Assembly: GCF_030227115.1 (NCBI RefSeq)
Contig: NZ_JASSUA010000002.1
Location: 372,001 to 436,000 of the forward strand
DNA from: Marinobacter sp. SS13-12
GTDB taxonomy: Bacteria; Pseudomonadota; Gammaproteobacteria; Pseudomonadales; Oleiphilaceae
DNA length: 64,000 nucleotides
Direction: 5' to 3'
Within the stretch, counting starts at the first letter, position 1, and every line of letters starts with the position of its first letter. This document shows, one piece after another, positions 7,510 to 15,920 of this stretch. The translations under genes and the position numbers were made by a program. The notes below the pieces were generated by a model. That model was given only the letters and a program-made list of their open reading frames with translations. It had not been told where the DNA came from and searched no databases.

Positions 7510-8739
7510 TTATCCGGCGCTCTCCAGTTGCGCGAGCCTCTGGTTCAGGAAGCGCTGCTCCGGGCCCTGTTGGGTGAGGGCGAGTGCCCGTTGGTAGGCT
7601 GTTCGTGCCGACGATAAATCCCCTGACCGGCGATAGAGGTCGGCACGGGCGGCATGGAACAGGTAATAGTTCTGGATTGCCTTGTGGCTGGCAAGCTGGT
7701 CGATGAGCTTCAGGCCTTCTTCGGGCGTGTCCCGCATGGCAACCGCCACTGCGCGGTTCAGGGCGATGACCGGGGAGGGCACTTCACGGTAGAGTACCTC
7801 GTAAAGTCTTGCGATGCGTGCCCAGTCGGTGTCGTCGGTGCCGCTGGCCTGGGCATGAGCGGCGGCAATCGAGGCCTGGAGGGTATAAGGGGCTGTGGGA
7901 GTCAGTTGCAGGGCCCGTGTCAATGATGCCAGCCCCGAACGGATCTGCTCGCGGTCCCAGAGGTTCCGGTTCTGTTCTTCCAGGGTAATCAGATCGCCAT
8001 TGGCATCCTGCCGGGCATTGCGGCGTGAATCATGAAGCAGCATCAGCGCCAGCAGGCCAAAGACTTCACCTTCCGGCAACAGCTCAGCCAGCAGGCTGGC
8101 CAGACGGATCGCCTCGCTGGCCAGGCTGACGTTAACGATCGTATCGCCCGTACTGGAAGAATAACCTTCATTGAATATCAGGTAGATGACTTTCAGAACA
8201 CTCTGGAGCCGTTCGGGGAGTTCCCGGCGTTCCGGTACCTCGTAGGGAATATTGGCTTCCCGTATCTTGCGTTTGGCGCGGACGATCCGCTGTGCCGTAG
8301 TGGCGGGTTTTTGCAGCAGGGCGCTGGCCACCTGTTCTGTGGTCAGGCCGCATACCTCGCGCAGGGTCAGCGCCAGTTGTGCCTCGATGGCCAGGCCGGG
8401 ATGGCAGCAGGTGAAGATCAGCCGCAGCAGGTCATCATCAATGCGGTCGGTTTCCGGCCCGTAGGTGACGGGCTCGTCCTCGGCAAGGCGCGACAGGTTA
8501 TGCCTGGCAGTCTGGCGACGGCGGATATGGTCAATGCCCCGCCGATGCCCGGCGGTTATGAGCCAGGCAGACGGGTTTTCAGGGATACCCTGTTCCGGCC
8601 ACTGGTTGAGAGCAGCGGTGAAGGCTTCCTGCGTGGCCTCTTCTGCCAGGTCGAAGTCGCCGAGCAGGCGTATGAGGGTGGCCTGCACCCTGCGGGAGTG
8701 CTGCTGGTAGAGTTCGTTGATACGCCTGGCTGTGCTCAT
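7510..8739 (-). CDS. ECF42-type sigma factor with C-terminal TPR-like extension
   Basis: A 409-residue protein, about twice the length of a normal ECF. The N-terminal 180 residues carry sigma2 (DLAEEATQEAFTAALNQW, WLITAGHRRGIDHIRRR) and sigma4 (LREVCGLTTEQVASALL, KPATTAQRIVRAKRKIRE). The remainder is helical repeats (LLALMLLHDSRRNAR; VIALNRAVAVAM; YYLFHAARADLYRRSGD) of the ECF42 C-terminal domain, which is needed for activity in characterised members and replaces an anti-sigma. Downstream DGPF and DUF1428 genes fit the known ECF42 context. Confidence 0.92.
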   Translation of the reverse strand: MSTARRINELYQQHSRRVQATLIRLLGDFDLAEEATQEAFTAALNQWPEQGIPENPSAWLITAGHRRGIDHIRRRQTARHNLSRLAEDEPVTYGPETDRIDDDLLRLIFTCCHPGLAIEAQLALTLREVCGLTTEQVASALLQKPATTAQRIVRAKRKIREANIPYEVPERRELPERLQSVLKVIYLIFNEGYSSSTGDTIVNVSLASEAIRLASLLAELLPEGEVFGLLALMLLHDSRRNARQDANGDLITLEEQNRNLWDREQIRSGLASLTRALQLTPTAPYTLQASIAAAHAQASGTDDTDWARIARLYEVLYREVPSPVIALNRAVAVAMRDTPEEGLKLIDQLASHKAIQNYYLFHAARADLYRRSGDLSSARTAYQRALALTQQGPEQRFLNQRLAQLESAG

Positions 8740-8783
8740 TGTCGCTACACCTGTTCCCTTGCGGCGAGTGATCCGGCTATTTT

Positions 8784-8802
8784 GATAACAATAATCATTG
8801 AT
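8784..8802. promoter_or_regulatory. Fur-box-like site
   Basis: GATAACAATAATCATTGAT matches the 19-bp Fur consensus (GATAATGATAATCATTATC) at 14 positions. It lies between the divergent ECF42 sigma and DCC genes and could affect either. Confidence 0.45.
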
Positions 8803-8860
8803 TTATTGTGTAATCAAGTGAATGCAATGCAAGAAATGCGACGAATAGATGGAGAGCGCT

Positions 8861-9238
8861 ATGACTGCACCAGAAGACCAGCTCCGCGTGTTCTACGATG
8901 GCGCCTGTCCAAGCTGCGTCAAGGATCGCAAGCTCTACGAGCGACTGGCGGGCAGGACCGGCGAATCGGTAGAGTGGGTTGATATCACCGGCCGTGACGA
9001 CGAGCTGAAGCAGCGCGGCATTGAGCCGGAGGCCGCGCTCCAGGAGCTGCATGTTGAAGACAGCCGGGGCAACATCCATCGCGAACTGGACGCCTATATT
9101 CTGCTGATGTCGCGGGTGTGGCTGCTGAAACCACTCGCCTGGCTGATCGGTTTGCCGGTGATCCGGCCGGCGCTGGCGAAGCTCTACCATAAATGGGTAG
9201 GAGAACGGCTGGAGAAAACCGGCCGTATGCCGAAGTAA
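8861..9238 (+). CDS. DCC-family thiol-disulfide oxidoreductase-like protein (DUF393)
   Basis: A 125-residue protein with the DCC signature YDGACPSC (CxxC at Cys16/Cys19), a predicted thioredoxin-like fold, and the typical LMSRVWLLKPLAWLIGLP hydrophobic stretch. DCC proteins are presumed thiol oxidoreductases of unknown partner. ATG 8861 was preferred over ATG 8849 because a GGAG lies 6 nt before it, inside the earlier codons. It follows a Fur-box-like site and is divergent from the ECF42 sigma. Confidence 0.85.
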   Translation: MTAPEDQLRVFYDGACPSCVKDRKLYERLAGRTGESVEWVDITGRDDELKQRGIEPEAALQELHVEDSRGNIHRELDAYILLMSRVWLLKPLAWLIGLPVIRPALAKLYHKWVGERLEKTGRMPK

Positions 9239-9315
9239 CCGGGCGCAGGTCGACGGATGGCCGCATTCAGGCTAGGGTTCAGTTAAGGATTTCCCTGAAC
9301 CTGCGGAGCCTGCCA

Positions 9316-9633
9316 ATGCAAATAGCCTATCGTGCCCGTGACCTGGCGGAAGCCCATATTGTCGCCGGGCTGTTGCAATCAAGGGGTATCGAGACCCACG
9401 TTGGTGGGCACTATCTACAGGGTGCCATGGGTGAGATTGGTGCCGCAGGGTTCACCAATGTCCACGTTGAAGATGAAGACTACCTGCAGGCCCGCACGCT
9501 GGTCGCCGAATACGAGTCTGCTGCACCCCCGGAGACCCCTTCGGAACAGGTTGAAGACCGGGCCAATCGCTACGCCACCTGGTTTTTGTTGTTCCTGGCG
9601 GTGGTGATGGTGATCCTGTTCGGTGCGTTGTAG
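9316..9633 (+). CDS. DUF2007 family protein with C-terminal membrane helix
   Basis: A 105-residue protein. Residues 1-60 (YRARDLAEAHIVAGLLQSRGIETHV...GFTNVHVEDEDYLQA) fit DUF2007, a small signal-transduction-like fold related to PII. A single helix ends the protein (WFLLFLAVVMVILFG). Function unknown. GCGGAG lies 8 nt before the chosen ATG; upstream in-frame sequence is not protein-like. Confidence 0.8.
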   Translation: MQIAYRARDLAEAHIVAGLLQSRGIETHVGGHYLQGAMGEIGAAGFTNVHVEDEDYLQARTLVAEYESAAPPETPSEQVEDRANRYATWFLLFLAVVMVILFGAL

Positions 9634-9654
9634 ATCCGTTTCCTGTGCAGGTTG

Positions 9655-9680
9655 GCTCTCCGGACTCATGCCCGGAGAGC
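9655..9680. terminator. Bidirectional hairpin
   Basis: GCTCTCCGG and CCGGAGAGC form a perfect 9-bp stem with an 8-nt loop between the DUF2007 gene and the convergent secreted-protein gene. No T-run. Confidence 0.5.
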
Positions 9681-9688
9681 TCGGGCCA

Positions 9689-10513
9689 TCAGTGGCCGTA
9701 AACCCGCATGGATGTGTTGCGGATGGACAGGTCGTCCAGTGCCACCGATCCGATCGACGTTCCGCCAACCAGGACCTGGCCGATAGACATGTCGGCTTCG
9801 AAGGTATTGATGTCGATAGCCAGGCTGTCGACGCCGGCCGCATTGGCATCCTTGTAGATATCCATGTCCACAAGGGTAAACAGCGGCAGTAAGGACGGGT
9901 TGTCCGGGTCGTAACCGGCGCCGGTGATGCGCATGTCACGAATGCCCATGGCCAGGAACGGCACGTCAAGTTCCAGTTCGTCAATGGCGAAACGGGTGGT
10001 CAGATTGAGGGTGTCCGTGTCGGTATCCACGGTTGCCTGGGCCTGGAGAATGAGACCCTCGGCGGAAAAATTATCCGCCAGCAAGGTGTTTTCGCCACCG
10101 TTGCCTCGCAGCTCCCAGGCGCCGGTGCGGACAGCAAAGTCTACCGGCCGCGCGGTAATCGGGAATACATTGATAATGGCATCGCCGTCATCGGCAATAT
10201 CAAAATCAATCTTGATGTTGTCGATCAGGTCGGTGCTGCTGGTGCCAAAAATGGCATCCCGCCCTGCTGTGAACTCCTCGAACATGTCGAGGCGACCGGC
10301 ACCGCCAACGAAGATGTCGCTGATGCCCAGCGTACCTTCATCGGTGTAAGTGAACTCGTCCATGGTGACCCGGGTTTCCAGTTCAATGGTGACACCGGCC
10401 TGACCGGTAATCTGACCCATGTCGGAGTCATGCAGTGGTTTGAGTTCGGCATACCCGCATATGGGCAGGCCGGCTATGGCTAACACTAACGCTGATTTCT
10501 TCAGGCTTGTCAT
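9689..10513 (-). CDS. Secreted protein with ITGQAG motif (DUF6160-like)
   Basis: A 274-residue exported protein: signal peptide MTSLKKSALVLAIAGLPICGYA, then LHDSDMGQITGQAGVTIELET, a motif shared by DUF6160-like and putative pilus-system proteins. The rest is Asp/Thr-rich beta-strand sequence (FVGGAGRLDMFEEF; DIADDGDAIINVFPI) without Cys, which suggests a surface or periplasmic beta structure. ATG 10513 is favoured over 10522, since AGGAAGG directly abuts the latter. It lies downstream of the choice-of-anchor protein on the same strand with a terminator between. Function unknown. Confidence 0.7.
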   Translation of the reverse strand: MTSLKKSALVLAIAGLPICGYAELKPLHDSDMGQITGQAGVTIELETRVTMDEFTYTDEGTLGISDIFVGGAGRLDMFEEFTAGRDAIFGTSSTDLIDNIKIDFDIADDGDAIINVFPITARPVDFAVRTGAWELRGNGGENTLLADNFSAEGLILQAQATVDTDTDTLNLTTRFAIDELELDVPFLAMGIRDMRITGAGYDPDNPSLLPLFTLVDMDIYKDANAAGVDSLAIDINTFEADMSIGQVLVGGTSIGSVALDDLSIRNTSMRVYGH

Positions 10514-10550
10514 TGTTATCATCCTTCCTGGTGTTGTTATTGTTACAAAC

Positions 10551-10575
10551 CGGGAGGCCCATTCAGGGCCTCCCG
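10551..10575 (-). terminator. Terminator of the choice-of-anchor gene
   Basis: CGGGAGGCCC / GGGCCTCCCG form a perfect 10-bp stem with a 5-nt loop, 8 bp past the stop codon. The minus-strand continuation GTTTGTAAC is weakly T-rich. Confidence 0.65.
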
Positions 10576-10583
10576 TACTTCCC

Positions 10584-12395
10584 TCAGAGGTTCGGGGTCA
10601 ATGTCAGGTCAATGCCATTGTCCGGACCGGCGAGGAACTGGTTCAGAACGTCGGTCAGCGGACCGCAGTTCTGCAGTGCTGGCAGATCATAGTTACCGGT
10701 TACGTCACCACCTTCAGAGAGTGAGAAGTTGGTGCCTTCCACCGATGCCAGCCCGATGCTTACCGGGTCGGCCGTGCGGCAGTCTCTGCCACCACCGACG
10801 GGGATCTTCAGGCCGAACAGGCGAACCGTCACTTTGGGAACTTTCACGTAGAGTGACGAGTTGGCGGTCAGGTTGCCGTTGATCAGTGTGCCGGTGGTGA
10901 TATCTGCCTGCTCGAACTCCACCCTGGCGTTGGCAGTAAGGCTCTTGAACAGCAGCGGGATCTTGAATTGTCCCTGGGTGGGATCCAGTGCGAGGTCCGC
11001 TTCGAACATGCCGGTAGCCAGCTCCAGCTGGGTTGCAATGCTGCCTGACAGAGGCAGTGAACTGCCGGAGGCCTTGATGTCGGTTTGTCCTGCCAGGTCC
11101 AGGAGAACCTCGAGGGTGTCACCAGTGCCATCGTTACCCTGGCCACTTAGTGGCACTGAAACGTCCGGGGTTGCCGGGTCGTCGGAGGCGATGTCCAGGG
11201 AAGCGCTACGACCGCCGGTAGCAGAGGGCGTAAAGCTGATGGCGACGGTGCAGGCCTCCTCAGGTGCGACGGTAGTGCAGTCATTGGTCTGGATGAAATC
11301 ACTGCTGTTGCCACCACTGATATCGATACCGGTGATCACCAGCGATTCATTGCCTTCGTTGGAGATAGTGACTTCCGCGGAAGCAGTTTCACCGAGCATC
11401 ACGGTGCCGAAGCTGATGTCTTCCGGAGTGACAACGATTTCCGGTACCGGAGCCAGCACGCTGGTGCCTGTCAGTGGCACATCCACCAACGGAGTCTCGG
11501 TATCGCCGGATTCGATGTTCAGAACCGCATTCTGGTCACCTTCGCCATCCGGTATATAGGTAACGGCTACATCACAGCTCTCGCCGGCGGCTACGGTTGT
11601 ACAGCTGTTGGTCTGAGTGAACGCAGCTGCGTCGGTTCCACCGAGGCTGATGTTGTTGATGCCAAGCTCGGCCTGGCCGGTGTTGGAGATGGTAACCACC
11701 TCTTCAGCCGTGGTGCCGGCCTGCACGTTGCCGAAGTCGATGCTTTCCGGGCTGACGGCAATACGTGGCTCAAACTGCTCGTCGGGAACGACCTGCAGGG
11801 TTTGCAGGATGTTGTCCTGCCCCGGGTTCTGGACACACGCGGACGTAAACTCGCCGATGGGCGCCGGCGCAATATCACCGTTCTCAACCCGGGCAATCAT
11901 GTCGAGCGTCAGCCCGCCGATGGTGATGACGGCCTCACCAACATCGTCTTCGTTAAAGGTGATGGCCGGAGAAGTGCCCTGGGCCGGCACGGTAAATTCG
12001 CCGGTTTCATCGGGAATGGGTGACTGGGGAATAGTCAGCGGCACCGTCAGGTCGATCTCGCGATTTGGCGTGACGACCGTTGTTTCATTGGTGGCGGTGC
12101 CCTCAATGGTGGCAGAACCCACCAGTTTAAGGCCCAGCCGCGAATCTTCGTTCACCGTCGTCAGTGCGTCTACGGTGAATTCCGGGGTCGGCTGGCCCAC
12201 GGTTGCCTGGGTGGGAACATCGGCACTGATCTGGGCGCGAATCGGCTGATCACCAATCAACGGGAAGGGGCAGGTGAATTCCAGTTCCAGTGACACGGGT
12301 TCGGCAAAGGCATTGCCGCCACCGGTCATCAGCGCCGCGGCGGCTATCGCCGTACCGAACGTGCGGACGCTTTTGTTGGGTTTCCTGAGTTTCAT
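10584..12395 (-). CDS. Secreted choice-of-anchor D (ASH-like) repeat protein
   Basis: A 603-residue protein with a signal peptide (to GGGNAFA, about residue 31) and an N-terminal domain of roughly 160 residues. Two choice-of-anchor D repeats follow: PESIDFGNVQAGTTAEEVVT at about 215-310 and PEDISFGTVMLGETASAEVT at about 320-415. Each has a paired-Cys loop (NSCTTVAAGESCDV, NDCTTVAPEEACTV). The C-terminal region has no recognised domain. These immunoglobulin-like repeats occur in surface-exposed or secreted proteins; no enzyme motif is seen. It has its own terminator and is followed by the ITGQAG protein, hinting at a surface pair. Confidence 0.82.
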   Translation of the reverse strand: MKLRKPNKSVRTFGTAIAAAALMTGGGNAFAEPVSLELEFTCPFPLIGDQPIRAQISADVPTQATVGQPTPEFTVDALTTVNEDSRLGLKLVGSATIEGTATNETTVVTPNREIDLTVPLTIPQSPIPDETGEFTVPAQGTSPAITFNEDDVGEAVITIGGLTLDMIARVENGDIAPAPIGEFTSACVQNPGQDNILQTLQVVPDEQFEPRIAVSPESIDFGNVQAGTTAEEVVTISNTGQAELGINNISLGGTDAAAFTQTNSCTTVAAGESCDVAVTYIPDGEGDQNAVLNIESGDTETPLVDVPLTGTSVLAPVPEIVVTPEDISFGTVMLGETASAEVTISNEGNESLVITGIDISGGNSSDFIQTNDCTTVAPEEACTVAISFTPSATGGRSASLDIASDDPATPDVSVPLSGQGNDGTGDTLEVLLDLAGQTDIKASGSSLPLSGSIATQLELATGMFEADLALDPTQGQFKIPLLFKSLTANARVEFEQADITTGTLINGNLTANSSLYVKVPKVTVRLFGLKIPVGGGRDCRTADPVSIGLASVEGTNFSLSEGGDVTGNYDLPALQNCGPLTDVLNQFLAGPDNGIDLTLTPNL

Positions 12396-12650
12396 GAGTT
12401 CGTCCTCTAGGGTTTCAGTCTTTGTTGTATGGGTATGCAGAAATCACCGATGAGGACTGCTGTATCGGTCTTGCAATGACTCCCTTTATGTCAGCGCAGC
12501 GGTTTATCCCCTGCGCCGTTGTATTAGGCCGCCGGGGGGCGGACAGGGTCATTGCTGAGGCCGGCAGGGTTTTTGTTCAAAGCGGAGACAGGGCAGGGGA
12601 ATTTCCGTTTTCGTGACGCTCTTCAAATCCTCGTTTTCTCCAGGTGGGGC

Positions 12651-13685
12651 TTATTTGCGGTCTCGCGCCTGCCGTCGAATATCGCCCGGCGTATGCCCGG
12701 TCCATGACCGGTAGGCCTTGGTAAATCCGGCCTGATCGCTGAACCCCAGCTTTTCGGCAATGGAATCCAGGGGGACAGCGGTATCGGTGAGATACAGGGT
12801 GGCAAAGTACTGGCGAATCTCGTTCCGCAGTTGTCGGAAAGAGGTTCCCGCCGTTGTGAGATGCTGGCGGAGGGTGCGGGGGCTCATATCGAGCCTGCGC
12901 GCAAGGTTGTCCATGGTGCAGGGGCGCCCGGGCTGGCTCATGATCATTTCCCGAACCTGCATAACGGTCTCATCCGCCTGCTCGGAAGGTTCGTGTTCCC
13001 GCGAGCGGGCATTGGCCAGAATAAACTCAAGACCGGTTTCGTCACTGCGTATTGGCCGGCCGGACAGCGGCATGGTGACCTGGCTTGCCGGGGCGTTGAA
13101 ACGAAATTCACAATCGCTGGCAATGGTGTTCCATTGTTCGGGGCCCAGACCGGTATCAAAATCGAATTCGAAACAGAAGTGCGTGCATACCTGGGAGGAT
13201 ATCCGGTGGATGCTGCCCATGTAGATCTTGGTCAGGCAGGGGCGAAGGTCTTCCAGGCCCCAGTTGTCCTGCAGCCGTATACGGAACGTGGAGCCGGTAG
13301 AGCTCAGGTCCATATCCATCAGCGGCAGGCCAACCCGGAGGTACTGCACGATCATGCTGATCAGCCGGCGTGGGTTTTCCTGGCCCAGCACGGCGAAGCC
13401 CAACAGCCCATGAGCGGGAAGATCCAGTTGCTGGCCGAACTGAAATGCGGCCCGCTCGTCACCCATTAGCCATTCCGCTTTGCCCAGCAACTGGAGAACC
13501 TGGCCCATGGACAGGCAGGCATCCGGGTTCTCCAGCATCTCGCTGGTGACATTGGTGTCGCCCAGAATGGCGTGGCGCCTGACACCCCTGCGTTCCATAA
13601 AACGTATAAACTGCCGGGCATACCGCGCGGAGATAATGGGGACTTCAAGAGCCATTCGACTGGAAGTTTCCACCATTCGTTCCAT
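12651..13685 (-). CDS. AraC family transcriptional regulator (OruR/ArcR-like)
   Basis: A 344-residue protein with an N-terminal Arabinose_bd-like domain (ISARYARQFIRFMERRGV; LLGFAVLGQENPRRLISMIVQYLRVGLPLM) and a C-terminal pair of HTH motifs (CTMDNLARRLDMSPRTLRQH and LDSIAEKLGFSDQAGFTKAY, ending SWTGHTPGDIRRQ). The frame extends upstream to 13859, but that would overlap the divergent methyltransferase start; ATG 13685 gives the usual family length. The 255-bp gap to the choice-of-anchor gene shows no obvious signal. Its target is unknown. Confidence 0.85.
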   Translation of the reverse strand: MERMVETSSRMALEVPIISARYARQFIRFMERRGVRRHAILGDTNVTSEMLENPDACLSMGQVLQLLGKAEWLMGDERAAFQFGQQLDLPAHGLLGFAVLGQENPRRLISMIVQYLRVGLPLMDMDLSSTGSTFRIRLQDNWGLEDLRPCLTKIYMGSIHRISSQVCTHFCFEFDFDTGLGPEQWNTIASDCEFRFNAPASQVTMPLSGRPIRSDETGLEFILANARSREHEPSEQADETVMQVREMIMSQPGRPCTMDNLARRLDMSPRTLRQHLTTAGTSFRQLRNEIRQYFATLYLTDTAVPLDSIAEKLGFSDQAGFTKAYRSWTGHTPGDIRRQARDRK

Positions 13686-13849
13686 GACAGGGAGCCTTCT
13701 GTTAATGGGATTGCCGCTTTCGGCGTACAGTTGTTCACTATGGTCAGGCCAGTATAGGCGGGGTTTCGGGCGCTGATTTTGCTCATCGTTCACGGTTCTG
13801 GTTTCATGGCCGGAAATGACAATGAAACATTGGTTAGGTTTTGCAGGAG

Positions 13850-14497
13850 ATGCATCCATTGACAGCCCGTTGCCCGGTTTGCGAGACGCTTACACTGGTG
13901 CCGTTCCAGACAATCAATGACACTCGCTATCACCGCTGTGAAACCTGTGAGGCAACGGTCATGGATGAGTCAGGCTGGCTGGGCGGGCGCGAGGAGAAGG
14001 CAATCTATGATCTTCACGATAACAATCCGCAGGACGAAGGCTATCGCCGTTTCCTCTCGAAGCTGACCAACCCGCTACTTGAACGACTGGCGCCCGGGGC
14101 CCGTGGCCTGGATTTCGGCTGCGGTCCCGGGCCGGCACTGGCGGTTATGCTGCGGGAGGCGGGGATGGGCATGACGGTCTATGATCCGTTTTTCTACCCG
14201 GACAAGTCCGTGCTAAAGCAGCAGTACGATTTTATTACCTGCACGGAAGTGGTGGAGCATCTGCATCGTCCGGCTGAGGTCTTTCGTCAGCTGGACGGGC
14301 TGCTGGTCTCCGGTGGCTGGCTGGGTGTGATGACCTGCTTCCAGACCGATGATGAGCGCTTTGCCAACTGGCACTACCGGCGCGACCCGACGCATATTGT
14401 GTTTTACCGCCGGGCGACCATGGACTGGTTGGCCAGTGCCCATGGCTGGGCGCTGGAGATTCCGGCCAAGGACGTGGCACTGTTCCAGAAGGGTTAG
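13850..14497 (+). CDS. Class I SAM-dependent methyltransferase with N-terminal zinc ribbon
   Basis: About 215 residues. Two CxxC pairs in the first 35 residues (CPVCETLTL, CETCEATV) suggest a zinc ribbon. SAM motif I follows (LDFGCGPGPAL), then TCTEVVEHLHRPAEVF and GGWLGVMTC. This is a Methyltransf_23-type enzyme with unknown substrate. The start is uncertain: TTG 13841, ATG 13850 and TTG 13859 are in frame, and CAGGAG at 13844-13849 would best serve 13859. The 3' end overlaps the convergent PA2778-like gene by 4 bp. Confidence 0.82.
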   Translation: MHPLTARCPVCETLTLVPFQTINDTRYHRCETCEATVMDESGWLGGREEKAIYDLHDNNPQDEGYRRFLSKLTNPLLERLAPGARGLDFGCGPGPALAVMLREAGMGMTVYDPFFYPDKSVLKQQYDFITCTEVVEHLHRPAEVFRQLDGLLVSGGWLGVMTCFQTDDERFANWHYRRDPTHIVFYRRATMDWLASAHGWALEIPAKDVALFQKG

Positions 14498-15486
14498 TCG
14501 GGGGAGGGACACTCCAGCACCGGGCATGTGCCGGGGCTGTCCCGATCCACTATCTCCGGGATTGCGCCGTCAAAGCGTTCAGGGTTGATCGTCGCAGCAC
14601 AGCTGGCGGCAGTTTCAGCAGCGGTGGCGCAGCCCTGGGCTGCCAGTGAGTGGGCCAGGTTGTTCCAGCCCGCGGCCACCCCGGGGAATTTCCGGGTCAG
14701 GCGCAGGTAATGGTGTGTCGCCCGCTCTGGTTTTCCCTGTGCCCAGGCGATATTTCCCTGCCCCATAATGGCAGCGGGCTGATCGGGCCAGGTCTGTTCC
14801 GCGGTCTGATAGGCCGTTGTTGCGGCCAGGGTCCGGCCAGTGCTTTCCAGGTCGTTGGCCGACATCAGGTAGCGCAAAGGTTCGGCGGTTGCCGGCAGCT
14901 GGTAGGGTGGCAGCATGACCGCTGCCCAGTTGTCAGCGCGAGTCCAGGTGGCCATGAACACTTCCAGGGTTTCCTCGTGGTGCTCACGGGTATCGGTATG
15001 AAGAATGATGTTCCGTTCCTCTGCATCGAACCCCATTACCACAGCAAAATGCCACTGTGGCCACCAGCCAAACCTCAGGTTTTGCATCACCAGCACAGGA
15101 TGACCTGCAGCCACTTCTTCCAGCAGGCTTTCCAGTGAGCCATCCAGCGGGTAGACCAGCAGTCCATGGGCACGGGCGGCCGCCACCAGTTCCACTTTCA
15201 GGCTGCCCTGGCGTTCCGGTAGGTAGACCAGCTCCTTGAGCACGTCCGGATGGGTGTTCAGGCCCTGACTGTTCAGCATCATGGCCAGGGAAGCAGGGCC
15301 GCATTGATAGCGTTCCTGGGCGTAGAAGGGTACCTGTTCCAGCACTCGACGTTGATCCATGTCGGAGGCGCTGGTGAGGGTGTCTGTTTCCGGCCACTGG
15401 GGGCGGCTGGCGCAGCCTGCCAGAATCATTACCAGAACAGTACTGGTAACGATTCGAAGCAGGTGCGAATGGGCGGCTATAGTCAC
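14494..15486 (-). CDS. PA2778-family C39-like cysteine peptidase, lipoprotein
   Basis: A 330-residue lipoprotein (lipobox LAGC, Cys25). The peptidase C39-like domain has Cys in FYAQERYQCGPASLAMML and His in QWHFAVVMGF. Tetratricopeptide-like helices follow (PAAIMGQGNIAWAQGKPERA; VAAGWNNLAHSLAAQGCATA). PA2778 proteins pair with PA2779 and are thought to act in the envelope; substrate unknown. It is the last gene of a four-gene operon, 12 bp after PA2779. Confidence 0.88.
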   Translation of the reverse strand: MTIAAHSHLLRIVTSTVLVMILAGCASRPQWPETDTLTSASDMDQRRVLEQVPFYAQERYQCGPASLAMMLNSQGLNTHPDVLKELVYLPERQGSLKVELVAAARAHGLLVYPLDGSLESLLEEVAAGHPVLVMQNLRFGWWPQWHFAVVMGFDAEERNIILHTDTREHHEETLEVFMATWTRADNWAAVMLPPYQLPATAEPLRYLMSANDLESTGRTLAATTAYQTAEQTWPDQPAAIMGQGNIAWAQGKPERATHHYLRLTRKFPGVAAGWNNLAHSLAAQGCATAAETAASCAATINPERFDGAIPEIVDRDSPGTCPVLECPSPD

Positions 15487-15498
15487 GAAGTCGGCGCG

Positions 15499-15900
15499 CT
15501 ACCGGATGCAGTTGATGAACGGGTAGATGTTGGTGGCACAGAGCATATCGGTGATGATAAACACCAACAGGAACAGAACGATGATGCCTACGACATCTTC
15601 ACCTACTGGCGCTTCTGCCAGTTGTTGCTCGAAGGCCGATAGCTCCGCCGGTGTCAGGTTCTGGATGCGTTCTTCAACCTGGTCCTGGCTGACACCCATT
15701 TGCGCGAGCTTGTCTTTCACTTCATCGCGCTCGAGCATGTCCAGCAGTGACTGGCGGTCAAGGTCGGCGCGTTGTTCCGTCAGCAGCTCGCCGGTGCCAA
15801 CCATACCTGCCGTTGCAGACGTTGCCCAGACGGTGCTGAGTGCCATCATGAGCGCCATGAAAAACGATACGTATCGCAGGTGCTTTCTTATAGTCTGCAT
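15499..15900 (-). CDS. PA2779-family membrane protein
   Basis: A 133-residue protein: N-terminal signal or anchor (YVSFFMALMMALSTVWATSA), an acidic-basic helical middle (LLDMLERDEVKDKLAQMGVS; DQVEERIQNLTPAELSAFEQ), and a C-terminal hydrophobic helix with Cys residues (GIIVLFLLVFIITDML, then CATN). It matches PA2779, the constant neighbour of PA2778 cysteine peptidases, and may be a substrate or partner of that peptidase. Gaps of 12 and 20 bp to its neighbours indicate an operon. Confidence 0.88.
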   Translation of the reverse strand: MQTIRKHLRYVSFFMALMMALSTVWATSATAGMVGTGELLTEQRADLDRQSLLDMLERDEVKDKLAQMGVSQDQVEERIQNLTPAELSAFEQQLAEAPVGEDVVGIIVLFLLVFIITDMLCATNIYPFINCIR

Positions 15901-15920
15901 TCCACTCTCCTTGCTTTCGT

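Noticed and set aside
8032..8982. A 316-codon plus-strand frame opposite the ECF42 sigma gene
   Set aside because: Antisense to a well-supported sigma factor; it also crosses the promoter region and start of the DCC gene.
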